Position numbers and translations under genes: made by a program
Source: Acridotheres tristis
Lineage: Eukaryota; Chordata; Aves; Passeriformes; Sturnidae
DNA: 64,000 nucleotides
Direction of reading: 5' to 3'
Assembly: GCA_037013685.1 (NCBI GenBank)
Contig: CM072884.1
Location: forward strand, 106,071,548 to 106,135,547
Notes under the pieces: generated by a model
What the model was told of the DNA's origin: nothing
The model's input: only the letters and a program-made list of their open reading frames with translations
The model's database searches: none
In this document: positions 58,101 to 63,128 of the stretch, one piece after another
Layout: the number at the start of each line of letters is the position of its first letter
Position numbering within the stretch: position 1 is the stretch's first letter

Positions 58101-58836
58101 CCTTTTTAAAAATTCCATAGGCCAAGAGTTTCTGTTAAGGAAACTTCCCTGTCCTAGTACCCAGGAGCCACTGGCAGCCACCTGAGCTGGGACTGGAGGT
58201 CCCTTGCAGCGGGAGGCTGCAGTGAGTGATGGAAGCCCTGCTTGACTCCCCACACACCCCACTCTCCCATTCAGACAAGGTTTCCCTACTGTCTCGAGCC
58301 CAGGTTTCCCACAGCAGAGCCTCAGCCATCTGGATCCTCAAAAAAATTTAATCTTAGTGCAAGAACAGAAGAACACCTCGAGCTGGTGCCTCTGAGGAGG
58401 GACCCCATGCAAAGGAAACCCTGGGTTTTTACACACCCTCAGTCTGAGTGTGTCAAAGCCTGGGGTCTTCCTGCTGGATCCTCGGCTCCTGCCCTGTCCT
58501 CCTGGGCACCTGACTGTGCTTCAGCTCCCCAGAACCTTTGTGAAGCAAAGGCTCAGTGCCAGCTCCCTTTCCTTGGGCTCCCAGCAGCCAGAGCTCCACC
58601 TGCAGCTCACACCACAGCCACACCTGAGCTTCCTGCACTCAATGCACTCCTCAGCATTGCAAAGTAAAACAAGGCTGGACAAACACAGTGACATTAATAA
58701 ACTGCAAAAACTTGCACAATGGTAAAAAACCTTCTTACCAAATATGGACAATAAGATGTCATCAGTGCTGCCAGTACTAGACCATCTAGAAGATCTTGGT
58801 CAAAATTCACTATCCATCTCATGGGTGGTATTCCAC
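4742..58836 (-). CDS. CFAP47: CFAP47, partial gene (17 recognised exons; individual exons listed below)
   Basis: CFAP47 is a large axonemal protein of motile cilia and the sperm flagellum, associated with the central apparatus; loss of the human X-linked gene causes sperm flagellar defects (known of the family). Seen here: a CH domain (DQDLLDGLVLAAL, YCPYL, ATDICEPNPVMML) followed by repeated ASH/MSP-like beta domains with characteristic joints such as VILVNEK|IGDFVYLIEG, PI|TNISSEDWRFEALLEG and VIM|GRLILRN. All exons have GT donors and AG acceptors on the minus strand, and phases agree at 15 of 16 junctions. About 758 codons are recovered, a fraction of a protein that exceeds 3000 residues in human. 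The 5' part and the 3' end are not visible. In birds the gene is expected to be autosomal, because the mammalian X short arm corresponds to avian chromosome 1 (inference). HYDIN-type ASH proteins are the main alternative, but the CH-plus-ASH order favours CFAP47. Confidence 0.85.
4854..14239 (-). other. CFAP47: CFAP47 intron, 9.4 kb
   Basis: Non-coding AT-rich sequence with an (AT)n tract near its upstream end. Several 70-100 codon open frames on both strands lack splice-flanked or family-like sequence, and I see no repeat element I can name. Confidence 0.6.
13056..13105. repeat. (AT)n microsatellite
   Basis: About 50 bp of AT dinucleotides with one TTT interruption, within a CFAP47 intron. 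Confidence 0.95.
14240..14413 (-). CDS. CFAP47: CFAP47 exon: end of one ASH repeat and start of next
   Basis: A 174-nt exon of 58 codons, phase 0 at both ends, with acceptor ctttctgtcatag and donor CAAG|gtaatt. It reads GRLILRNVTAGTHNIFSLKG, IGKKPLPQDCIFIECEVGKV and SHKILWVHNYTKKMIKYK. G-x-L-I-L-R-N, F-x-L-K-G-I-G-K-K-P-L and C-E-V-G-K-V-x-x-K-I are repeat motifs, and the frame links cleanly to both neighbours. Plus-strand open frames over the same bases are shadows. Confidence 0.9.
14414..15930 (-). other. CFAP47: CFAP47 intron, 1.5 kb, with a CR1 insertion
   Basis: A short intron whose middle is occupied by a plus-strand CR1 3' end, opposite in direction to the gene. No other feature is seen. 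Confidence 0.65.
14801..15148 (+). mobile_element. CR1 LINE 3' end, old 5'-truncated copy
   Basis: It matches the familiar CR1 tail: a GAGGGAGACTAAAGGGAAG-like segment, the AAGTTTTGCCAGAGGAGGTT and CATCAGAAAGAGG segments, a GGTGGTGGAGTCACCATC segment, and the terminal GGTCTCTTCCAACC ... TTTTGTGATTC. The terminal repeat-like end gives plus orientation. It is diverged and has no usable reverse-transcriptase frame. Confidence 0.85.
15931..16074 (-). CDS. CFAP47: CFAP47 exon: start of ASH repeat
   Basis: A 144-nt exon of exactly 48 codons, phase 0 at both ends, with acceptor gattttctttcag and donor ATG|gtaaga. It encodes TNISSEDWRFEALLEGQCFH, GPPVINVPVGETVQYPLTFM and PVAESVIM. Together with the previous exon it gives EIPITN, then E-D-W, L-x-G-x-x-F-x-G-P and Y-P-L-T-F-M-P, the standard repeat opening. 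Confidence 0.93.
16075..19383 (-). other. CFAP47: CFAP47 intron, 3.3 kb
   Basis: AT-rich non-coding sequence. It contains a GTTT/GTTTT run near 18805-18854; no element or further exon is recognised. Confidence 0.6.
18805..18854. repeat. (GTTT)n / (GTTTT)n simple repeat
   Basis: Five GTTT units followed, after a short interruption, by GTTTT units; a low-complexity tract inside an intron. Confidence 0.85.
19384..19580 (-). CDS. CFAP47: CFAP47 exon: near-complete ASH repeat half
   Basis: A 197-nt exon (two completing bases plus 65 codons). It encodes GSDTVEFPIKFTPKSAGCYN, CQILLKSSSDIRVYEIECVV, NADQADAQVEFLTPAYQEVT and QEIPI. The strand pattern V-E-F-P-I-K-F-T-P, G-x-Y-x-C-Q-I-L-L and D-I-R-V-Y-E-I-E-C is classic ASH/MSP, and this is one of the clearest CFAP47-like exons. 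The donor ATT|gtaagt is strong. The acceptor follows an unusually long poly-T tract. Confidence 0.93.
19599..19621 (-). promoter_or_regulatory. Long poly-T at the 3' splice site of exon 19384-19580
   Basis: On the minus strand a 23-base T run, then GGTTTTGTGGTTTTTTAG, precedes the exon. It forms an unusually long pyrimidine tract that is also a length-variable homopolymer. Confidence 0.6.
23463..23477 (+). promoter_or_regulatory. CTCF-like core motif
   Basis: CACCAGGGGGCAATG, set in CACTGCACCAGGGGGCAATGCTG, resembles the vertebrate CTCF core CCACCAGGGGGCGC with changes at the 3' side. It is a lone GC-rich word in AT-rich intron. Sequence match only. Confidence 0.4.
24163..24254 (-). CDS. CFAP47: CFAP47 exon: ASH segment
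   Basis: A 92-nt exon with acceptor tctaatttaaattcag and strong donor AAG|gtgagt. After two completing bases it reads SKANIRVWLPLPTGFDNIGS and LLLRLQRISK, ending in phase 0. V-W-L-P-L-P-T-G-F is the recognisable part. The next identified exon needs phase 1 input, so an exon of length 1 (mod 3) is missing between them. Confidence 0.85.
24255..24892 (-). other. CFAP47: CFAP47 intron, 0.64 kb
   Basis: A short AT-rich intron between two phase-matched exons. The minus-strand open frame at 24437-24718 has no family resemblance and is taken as chance. Confidence 0.7.
24893..25024 (-). CDS. CFAP47: CFAP47 exon: ASH/MSP-like domain
   Basis: A 132-nt exon (two completing bases, 43 codons, one leftover base). 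It encodes YAFIHCNMTLTIALSNGNIE, VPETEHLTELPVTVHQYCSI and RVL. The donor CTTT|gtaaga is good. The acceptor (ttttctggaatag) has a poor pyrimidine tract, but both phases match and no stop intervenes. Confidence 0.86.
25025..28504 (-). other. CFAP47: CFAP47 intron, 3.5 kb
   Basis: Non-coding. It contains a 17-bp tandem duplication at 26064-26097. Nothing else is recognised. Confidence 0.6.
26064..26097. repeat. 17-bp perfect tandem duplication
   Basis: AGGACCAGCAAATATTC occurs twice in direct succession. It has no coding context. Confidence 0.95.
28505..28676 (-). CDS. CFAP47: CFAP47 exon: ASH segment and basic linker
   Basis: A 172-nt exon beginning in phase 0, with acceptor tgcttcacttgcag and donor AAAAAAG|gtaata. 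It encodes RRALLKPRKRPSELKYSVEV, SMKNLFEVPKKFTIPVLASA and RVNLDTSSAKCPTSQKK, leaving one base. It is basic at the start. F-x-V-P-K-K-F-T-I-P-V-L is a typical strand pair ahead of the next repeat. Confidence 0.9.
28677..34714 (-). other. CFAP47: CFAP47 intron, 6.0 kb
   Basis: The largest stretch with no recognised repeat or exon. It is AT-rich, with scattered homopolymers (notably a T-rich run near 33118-33145). Open frames are short and carry no recognisable motif. Confidence 0.6.
34715..34941 (-). CDS. CFAP47: CFAP47 exon: largest exon in the window, part helical
   Basis: A 227-nt exon (two completing bases plus 75 codons), with acceptor ggatttttaacag and donor GAG|gtgaga. The completed Asp codon is followed by ASTIQPVLYLKCGLGQTLEE, NLRIPLINESRERALALAAQ, QQMSAMEYERRLMTGTLQSS and SVRVATALLGLSRVE. 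L-K-C-G-x-G-x-x-L-E-E-x-L-R-I-P-L-I-N-E-S is a repeat start. The RERALALAAQQQMSAMEYERR stretch is Ala/Gln/Arg-rich and likely an inserted helix between strands. Confidence 0.92.
34942..35831 (-). other. CFAP47: CFAP47 intron, 0.9 kb
   Basis: A non-coding intron between phase-matched exons. It holds a few loosely repeated TAGCTAATA words near 35180-35225. Confidence 0.7.
35832..35940 (-). CDS. CFAP47: CFAP47 exon: end of ASH repeat and proline-rich linker
   Basis: A 109-nt exon with acceptor ctgtgtttcag and donor GAAG|gtacag. It begins in phase 0 with IGDFVYLIEGIGDLPLPSEL and continues PALDSPNVLRATNTSE, leaving one base. G-D-F-V-Y-L-I-E-G is the last strand of an ASH repeat. The following P-L-P-S-E-L-P-A-L-D-S-P run is a linker. 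Confidence 0.9.
35941..40074 (-). other. CFAP47: CFAP47 intron, 4.1 kb
   Basis: Non-coding. I recognise no element, and adjoining exon phases match, so no exon needs to be placed here. Confidence 0.65.
40075..40220 (-). CDS. CFAP47: CFAP47 exon: ASH/MSP-like domain
   Basis: A 146-nt exon (two completing bases plus 48 codons), with acceptor atttattttaacag. It encodes DQSGLLHEFFSPMETLFLKG, KSSAALDIHFLPFHQEKRYC and TVILVNEK. The exon end is placed at GAAAAG|gtaaca because VILVNEK joins IGDFVYLIEG of the next exon, the usual ASH strand sequence. A stronger-looking donor 38 nt further on would shift the frame. Confidence 0.88.
40221..41299 (-). other. CFAP47: CFAP47 intron, 1.1 kb, with a CR1 insertion
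   Basis: An intron with a minus-strand CR1 tail in its upstream half. The rest is unremarkable. Confidence 0.65.
40891..41126 (-). mobile_element. CR1 LINE 3' region, truncated
   Basis: On the plus strand it reads as the reverse complement of a CR1 tail: CACCCACAACTTCTCTGAG, CCTGTTCCAGTGCCTCACCA, a segment like AGTTTAAAGACATCACCTC, AAAAAGTCCCTCTCCAGCTC and CTTCTCCAGGCTGAA. It is therefore in the same orientation as CFAP47. It is diverged and lacks the terminal repeats. Confidence 0.92.
41300..41367 (-). CDS. CFAP47: CFAP47 exon: short polar linker
   Basis: A 68-nt exon with a strong acceptor (tttctttttctttttag) and strong donor (gtaagtacc). One base completes the Ser codon from the previous exon. 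The exon then reads TENNILNSKNGSLLEDSKKE, then TC, and leaves one base. It is polar and low in hydrophobics, as expected of a loop between beta strands. It is supported mainly by splice sites and by phase agreement on both sides. Confidence 0.8.
41888..42506 (+). mobile_element. Solo LTR of an endogenous retrovirus, passerine type (copy 1)
   Basis: It starts TGTCCTGGGGTACAATGC and ends near TTTCAAACCA. It shares long colinear stretches with the LTR at 56903-57554: a TATTCTATCACCATCTGTT segment, CATTGGGAGATGC, CTACCTAGATAAAA (TATA-like), GGAAAACTGCACCTTCTACA and a GACTGACTGAC...GTGTCA segment. ATTAAA lies near the end as a possible poly(A) signal. No internal retroviral genes flank it, so it is a solo LTR. 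Flanking repeats are imperfect (AGGTG at 41883-41887; another AGGTG at 42512-42516), so the exact 3' edge may lie a few bases further on. Confidence 0.85.
43515..43875 (+). mobile_element. CR1 LINE fragment (end of ORF2 into 3' region)
   Basis: It follows the CR1 pattern: CACCTGGGTGAGACAAATCC, GGAGCACTTGGGCATACTGG, a GCAGCCCAGAGAGCC segment, CCCCTCTGCTCTGCTC, CCCCACCTGCAGTGCTGCC, CAGCTCTGGGGTTCCCAGCA and AGAGTGCTGGTGCACCTCTG. Open frames of 80-161 codons across it are degenerate remnants of the element. It is truncated at both ends. Confidence 0.9.
44163..44212 (-). mobile_element. CR1 3'-end scrap (degenerate)
   Basis: AATCATAG...GGGAGGGACTTTAAAGATCATC...CCTACCC resembles the reverse complement of a CR1 terminus. 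It is short and eroded. Confidence 0.5.
47092..47417 (+). mobile_element. Avian ERV LTR fragment
   Basis: It begins TGTCTTGGTTTCAGCTGGG and continues with GAGAATAATGTTGCTAATAC, ATGCTCTGCCAGGGAGCAG and GCCTCCCACTGCTCAGGGAC, a pattern I recognise from bird LTRs. It stops abruptly, with no TATA or R/U5 end visible, so the 3' part is missing. The 72-codon open frame over it is an artefact. Confidence 0.75.
48950..49038 (-). CDS. CFAP47: CFAP47 exon: short ASH segment
   Basis: An 89-nt exon with acceptor attctcttttag and donor CAG|gtatgg. It encodes GTIKCRSPCYELKKFTLNV then TNPFKMDGIF and leaves two bases (AG). The V-T-N-P-F-K-M-D-G-I-F motif is a typical start of an ASH repeat. The donor sits in a local 15-bp tandem duplication (see findings). 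Confidence 0.87.
49039..49702 (-). other. CFAP47: CFAP47 intron, 0.66 kb
   Basis: A short intron between two phase-matched exons. No element is recognised. Confidence 0.7.
49703..49853 (-). CDS. CFAP47: CFAP47 exon: ASH/MSP-like domain
   Basis: A 151-nt exon (one completing base plus 50 codons), with acceptor ttttttttccatag and donor CTT|gtaagt. It encodes REDFINVEFTIRFLRPAEAV, LLLISNKVDGVDGATLTFSL and KSEVKNIDPL. It ends in phase 0. The R-F-x-x-P-x-E-A-V-L-L-L-I-S-x-K core is a repeat-type beta sandwich segment, and the frame is fixed by both neighbours. Confidence 0.9.
49854..52635 (-). other. CFAP47: CFAP47 intron, 2.8 kb
   Basis: Non-coding. A somewhat GC-richer stretch with a 79-codon proline-containing plus frame lies at 50590-50829 without any recognisable family. 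Confidence 0.6.
52636..52748 (-). CDS. CFAP47: CFAP47 exon: ASH/MSP-like domain
   Basis: A 113-nt exon with acceptor ttgttgtggtag and donor AC|gtaagt. It reads VHLKNPKSHTLAYNAIVVGR then DADDFSLPKGNTVTIPP and leaves two bases that the next exon completes to Thr. The segments L-x-N-P-x-S-x-x-L-A-Y and F-S-L-P-K-G are typical beta-strand segments of ASH/MSP repeats. Confidence 0.88.
52749..53281 (-). other. CFAP47: CFAP47 intron, 0.5 kb, with tandem duplication
   Basis: A short intron containing the 39-bp duplication described separately. Nothing else is seen. Confidence 0.7.
53157..53234. repeat. 39-bp tandem duplication (two units)
   Basis: Units 53157-53195 and 53196-53234 both begin GTAGCTAATAC and end ATATATACACACAG. 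They differ at only a few positions. Confidence 0.95.
53282..53416 (-). CDS. CFAP47: CFAP47 exon: end of CH domain and linker
   Basis: A 135-nt exon of 45 codons, phase 0 at both ends, with acceptor ttttcaatattag and donor CAG|gtattg. It encodes ATDICEPNPVMMLILCVHLY, then DTLPQYLPKSTIEFAGGLHA, then TIVKQ. The D-I-C-x-P-N-P-V-M-M-L and L-Y-D-T-L-P-Q-Y-L-P motifs are the C-terminal part of the CH domain. The STIEFAGGLHATIVKQ tail opens the next beta-rich domain. Confidence 0.9.
53417..57791 (-). other. CFAP47: CFAP47 intron, 4.4 kb, with solo LTR
   Basis: Non-coding apart from the LTR at 56903-57554. Flanking CH-domain exons are both phase 0 and join directly. Confidence 0.65.
56903..57554 (+). 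mobile_element. Solo LTR of an endogenous retrovirus, passerine type (copy 2)
   Basis: It starts TGTCTTGGGCTGTAATGC and ends CAAGCCAAAACA. It holds CTACCTAGATAAAAACTG (TATA-like), a stop-rich U3, and the tail GCCTGAGAGCACC ... AATTTGGAGGGAGGG ... GCAGACACCTG that I associate with an abundant passerine LTR family. Flanks are T-rich (TTTTT before, TTTAT after), compatible with an eroded 5-bp target duplication. No internal genes are adjacent. It lies antisense to CFAP47. Confidence 0.87.
57792..57908 (-). CDS. CFAP47: CFAP47 exon: CH domain, middle part
   Basis: A 117-nt exon of exactly 39 codons, phase 0 at both ends. The acceptor has a good pyrimidine tract (tttctctgccttgtctag) and the donor is AAG|gtaggt. 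It encodes INTHFIKMYTDPRTHEQFLH and then NSLIVVKALHTISLDIDIK. The helix-forming middle of the CH domain, ending in the LDIDIK segment, runs straight into ATDICEPNP of the next exon. Confidence 0.88.
57909..58738 (-). other. CFAP47: CFAP47 intron, 0.83 kb, with a GC-rich patch
   Basis: An intron splitting the CH domain. About 58140-58660 is markedly GC-richer than the surroundings and open in several frames (see findings). No repeat family is recognised. Confidence 0.6.
58739..58836 (-). CDS. CFAP47: CFAP47 exon: CH domain, first part
   Basis: This 98-nt exon is preceded by acceptor ttttaatcag and followed by donor gtaagaag. It begins with two bases completing a codon, then reads 32 codons, GIPPMRWIVNFDQDLLDG followed by LVLAALMTSYCPYL. 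The pattern (W-x-V-N-F-D, D-L-L-D-G-x-x-L-A-A-L, Y-C-P-Y-L) is the first half of a calponin-homology domain. It ends in phase 0 and joins the next exon in frame. It is the most 5' exon I can assign with confidence. Confidence 0.9.
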
Positions 58837-60871
58837 CTGATTAAAACACAAAGCAAGATTCGTGAGACTCTCTTCTCCCCAAGATGCCTGCTTTGTTCTA
58901 GATAGATTTCATAACTATTTGAAATCACTGAGTAAAGGAAAGAACATAGGAAGGAAAAGGAAACATCCATTCACATGTAGAATTTCACTGGCATATTTCT
59001 ATTTCAGAGCTGCTGCTGAAAACTTGAAAAACCTCACCTAGAATATTGCAACTAATATTCACTCTTCTGCAGCATATAGCATTCATCATAGCAGAATGGA
59101 AAACAAGTAATCTAAATCTCATATATTAGAAGCCTAAATATGTAAACTTTTAATTTCTACAGGCCTAGCATTAATAGAGCTACTGAAACTCAAGAAAATA
59201 TGCAGAAACCTTTAAAATTGAAATGCTTAAGACACAAAGAAAGGTTAATTATTTTCTTTAAGGTCATACTAAATTATTTGGCATAAATGCAATATAAATG
59301 AGAGTTAACAGCTCAATTGTTACAGCACAAATTACCACTTCTACAACTGTTGTAAATCCCAATGCCCTAGAAGGTTAGATAATTTTTTATATTTCTAATG
59401 TTTTTATTACAATAAAATGGATTACTAAAACATTAAATAGAGTTTATTTGTAATTTTTTATTTGAAACATCTATATCTTAAAATATTTAACACTGCATTT
59501 ACACAACTTTACTGTCTCAGGTCCAAGCTCCCAAATTTAGGAAACACTTTGGATTTCAGCCAATGGCAATGCTTTTAGATGGACTGGGATCAAGCTTTCT
59601 CATATGGGACAAATTATAAAGGTTTCATTTCGCTATTACAATTAAAAAATTAGTTCAACCCACAAAAAACCCCTACACCAGATCCTAAGAAAAATCTGTC
59701 ATTATGCAGAAAAAGAGAAGACACTTATAGACTACAGTTGAGCCAGCATCAAAAAACTGAAATGTCTATCACTTCACACCAACTTGCAGATACTTTAGCA
59801 TACTCATGCAGCTTTAGTAAGAAAAAACAGGAGCAGATGCTGCAAAAACTTAAAAACAAAGGTCTTTAAATCCAGCTTAACTCTTTGACATTGGTAATGA
59901 TTTTAGTTTGCCACTGCTTCAGTGTGGTGATGCTTAGGCATCAAAATTCCTTATTTTTTCCTATTCATAGGTAATATTATTCTAAATATTAATTAAATAT
60001 ATTTTAATTAAATCTATTTTTTAAAAGAACCAAGAGTATTAAAATCTTATTTGCATGAGTATTTCTTTAAGTTTTCAAAACAAAATTAAAACTTGCATTA
60101 ATCTCACTGTGTCAAAATTATTTTTTTCCTAATTGTTTAACCAAAAGAACTTTTTCAAGCACCAACTCAACTTTCAAGTCTTGAAAACTCCATATTGGAA
60201 GGTACCAAAGATGGAGTCTGACTGGATATATAACATCTTCCTGTTACTTATGACAGGAAGAGACTATAGTAATATGGGCCTTGACATCTAAATTGTGACT
60301 GCATTAATTTTAACTCAATTCAGACATCCGTTTCACAAGTATCTACAGTAAGAGATATTTCTTTCATCCCATCTTCTCAGTAACCTGCTTATAGTTATTT
60401 AAAAAACATTTAATGTAGTCACTGCAAAAACAAATACTTTAAAGATAGCAAATACATTTTTGGAAGCATAAAGTCAGTCTTTCTAACATAAATTCATCAT
60501 TTTATTGATTATTGTTGAGACCTATAAAAATCAATAAACTGTCTTCTTTTTTATTAATAGAGTTCAGACTCTCAACACATATCATCAGTATTTTTAATAA
60601 ATCATAATTTTCAAATTTTTATTTTTAACTTTTTAAGATTAATTATTCTTGCTTTACTAGGTCCAATATTGAATTATTCTTCTGGTTAGTAATCGAGATG
60701 GATTTGATGAGCATGGTTATGGAAACTCATTAAACCATATGCTTTGAACAAAAACAGTAACTTTGTTTTTTATCCTCCTTTATATTTTACTTTAGATATA
60801 CTATTTGCTGCTTTTAGTCTTCTGGTGGGAATATTACTTGAACACACTTAAGCAGTAGTAGATGTGCCTGT

Positions 60872-60955
60872 ATCACAGAATCACAGAATGGTTTGGGTTG
60901 GAAGGGACATTAAAGATCATCAAGCTCCAGGCCCCTACCATGGCCAGGGACACCA
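60872..60955 (-). mobile_element. CR1 LINE 3' terminus
   Basis: ATCACAGAATCACAGAATGG, a TTTGGGTTGGAAGGGACATT segment, AAGATCATCAAG and CCATGGCCAGGGACACC form the reverse complement of a CR1 end including its terminal repeats. It is severely 5'-truncated (about 85 bp). Confidence 0.92.
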
Positions 60956-62570
60956 GACACAGCACTTTTGTACTTTGTTTTTGCTTTCACTAATCCTTGC
61001 TTTCATGCTGGTAGAATTGTCTGAGTGCCAGCAAAGTAGCTGGGGAAGAAAGCTGGCTTAAAAAGAAAGAGCAAAAAATTCATTTACTGTTAAATCTGGA
61101 TCACCCAATCCAGTTTTGCCATGCAGCCACATAAATGTGCCAGTGGAAATGAAACGTGGTAGGACTATTTTTTAAAAACCATTTCTTGAACTATAGGCTT
61201 TATAGTTGTGTAAATGAGAGCATAAAGAAAAAATCCATTAAGTGGAATATTTTCCCATCTTAGCTAATTAAATAAGCATTTTTGTTGTTTTTCAGCTAAT
61301 CCTCCTACTATCAATCAACCTACTTAACTCAAAGGCTTGTGAATAAATTAGTCAGAAAACATAATGTAGTTTTCCTAATTACATCAAATCTAGCAGAACA
61401 TCTGCCAGCTAACCACTCTACAGTAATTAAGTTTTTAAAAAGAATTAGTCAATTTTAGTAGAAATAAACAATAGAATCAGAATTATTACTCAGGATACCT
61501 CTAAGCATGTAAATATATTGAATTTCATTTGTATTGGCATTTCTTGCAAAAACAAAAAAAATTCAAGTGGCGCTTTAAGATAAAGATTTTCATCCAGTAT
61601 AATGATAAAAACCTGGCCAAAAATAGTTCCAAACACGAATGGTAACAGGTAACAAACAACTCTGTGTGACTGGGGGCAGGGGGAGAGAAAATTGTCCAAA
61701 CTTTCAGTTCTGAATTGAGACATATTCCTGCTACTTGCTAGTTGCATCCCAAAAGGACTGGCTGCAAATTTTGATAATACCAAGACTAAAATGGCACATT
61801 TTAAATCTCCCATTAATGAAAAGGAGTGAGACAGAAGCGCCAATTAGGCAGATAATGAACTGCTCTGCATACAGACTAATGAGATTGGGAAAACTGGGGA
61901 CTTCGAGTTATGAAAAGAAGAGGCAAAAAAGAAGCATTTCCAAAAAGAATCCATTGATGAGACAACAAGGGACTGGAAAGAAGGTGAAAAAAATTAATAA
62001 TTGGAGGAAAGATTTTGGAAGTGGGAGAAGATTCTGAAGATCAGAGAGGTGCATAGAGACAAATGTCACTGGATGTCCAGGGACTTTGGCCAGACACGAG
62101 ATTAGTGTCTGTGAGCAGCAGCACAGCAGGAATTAACTTTTCCCTGATGCTCCAGTGGCCTCCCTGGTACAGAGGGAATGTGAACAGAGTGCTGTGGGAA
62201 GCAACTGGGTGTGTGAAATTATCAAACAGGGCAAGAGCTGGTTCTACAACAAACCCAAGATCCTGACCCATGACAGGGTGTTTTGTACTCTGTCTTACCC
62301 ATCACAAGAGGTGAAAGCACTTGTTAACAGAAAATAAGAAAGGCTAGCTTGGAGTGGATGTGCAGCCACTTATGAGTGCACTCAAAAAAACACTTGTGGT
62401 TATGGAAACCTAAAAATATACTGCAAAAGGCCTCTGCAAGGGACCTGAAATGAGAGTAGTTGTTTCATTTGTTGATTCTACTCAGCACTAAAGGAAGTAG
62501 CATGCGTAGTTAATTCGGTGATTTGTGATCTGTAAAGGTGGTATCTGCACTACTTAATTAGTGCCTTGTC

Positions 62571-63128
62571 TGCAGTTTCTTCTGTTTTCACTCAGAGTCA
62601 GGATTAAAAACATGAAGGAGATGAATTTTCTTGTGTTCGGGCTTGGTTTATTAAATCTTATCTATAGTACAGAGAGTTCTGCAACACTTCTTGCTACCAG
62701 CTAAAAGTGAGCAAAATGGAGACAAATCTAGTTAGTTACAAGGTCTTTTAAACAGTCCAATAGAGAATTAAGACCTATATTATTTATACTTTTGACCCAA
62801 TAACCAAACTCCTGTGATCCTCAGTGCAGCACTAACTGTCCAACCAAAAACTACTGCCTGAAATAATGAAAAAAAAAGGAAGAACAGCACAGAAAGGAAA
62901 CACCACTCAAAATCCTCCATTTTGTCCCATACCTATTACTACATTATAAAAACCTCAAATTTAAAATTCTTTACCATGTGAAAGCACACACTTCTATTTA
63001 ACTAAACACCCATGATTTTAACTCCATCACTTAAATTTGGAGGCCTCAAGTCAAAAGCAGTGTTCTCCAGGGGGTCAATGCCAGAAAGCATAGAAAGTTC
63101 AAAAAACCCAGATTTCTGGGTTCCAACA
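62571..63128 (-). mobile_element. Probable solo LTR, sense to CFAP47
   Basis: Read on the minus strand it starts TGTTGGAACCCAGAAATC and ends GAAACTGCA. It has a TATA-like GTATAAATA, and an AATAAA poly(A) signal in TTTAATAAACCAAGCCCG, roughly 90 bp before its end. A GGGACAAAATGGAGGATTTT segment is, from memory, typical of a passerine LTR. Both ends are assigned by the TG...CA rule; no target duplication is evident. No retroviral genes are adjacent. A 50-codon minus frame inside it is not an exon. Confidence 0.55.

Noticed and set aside
61490..61843. 117-codon minus-strand frame ending near a GT (TTAGAG|gtatcc)
   Set aside because: It leaves the wrong phase for the CH exon and has no ASH or CH motif; treated as chance.
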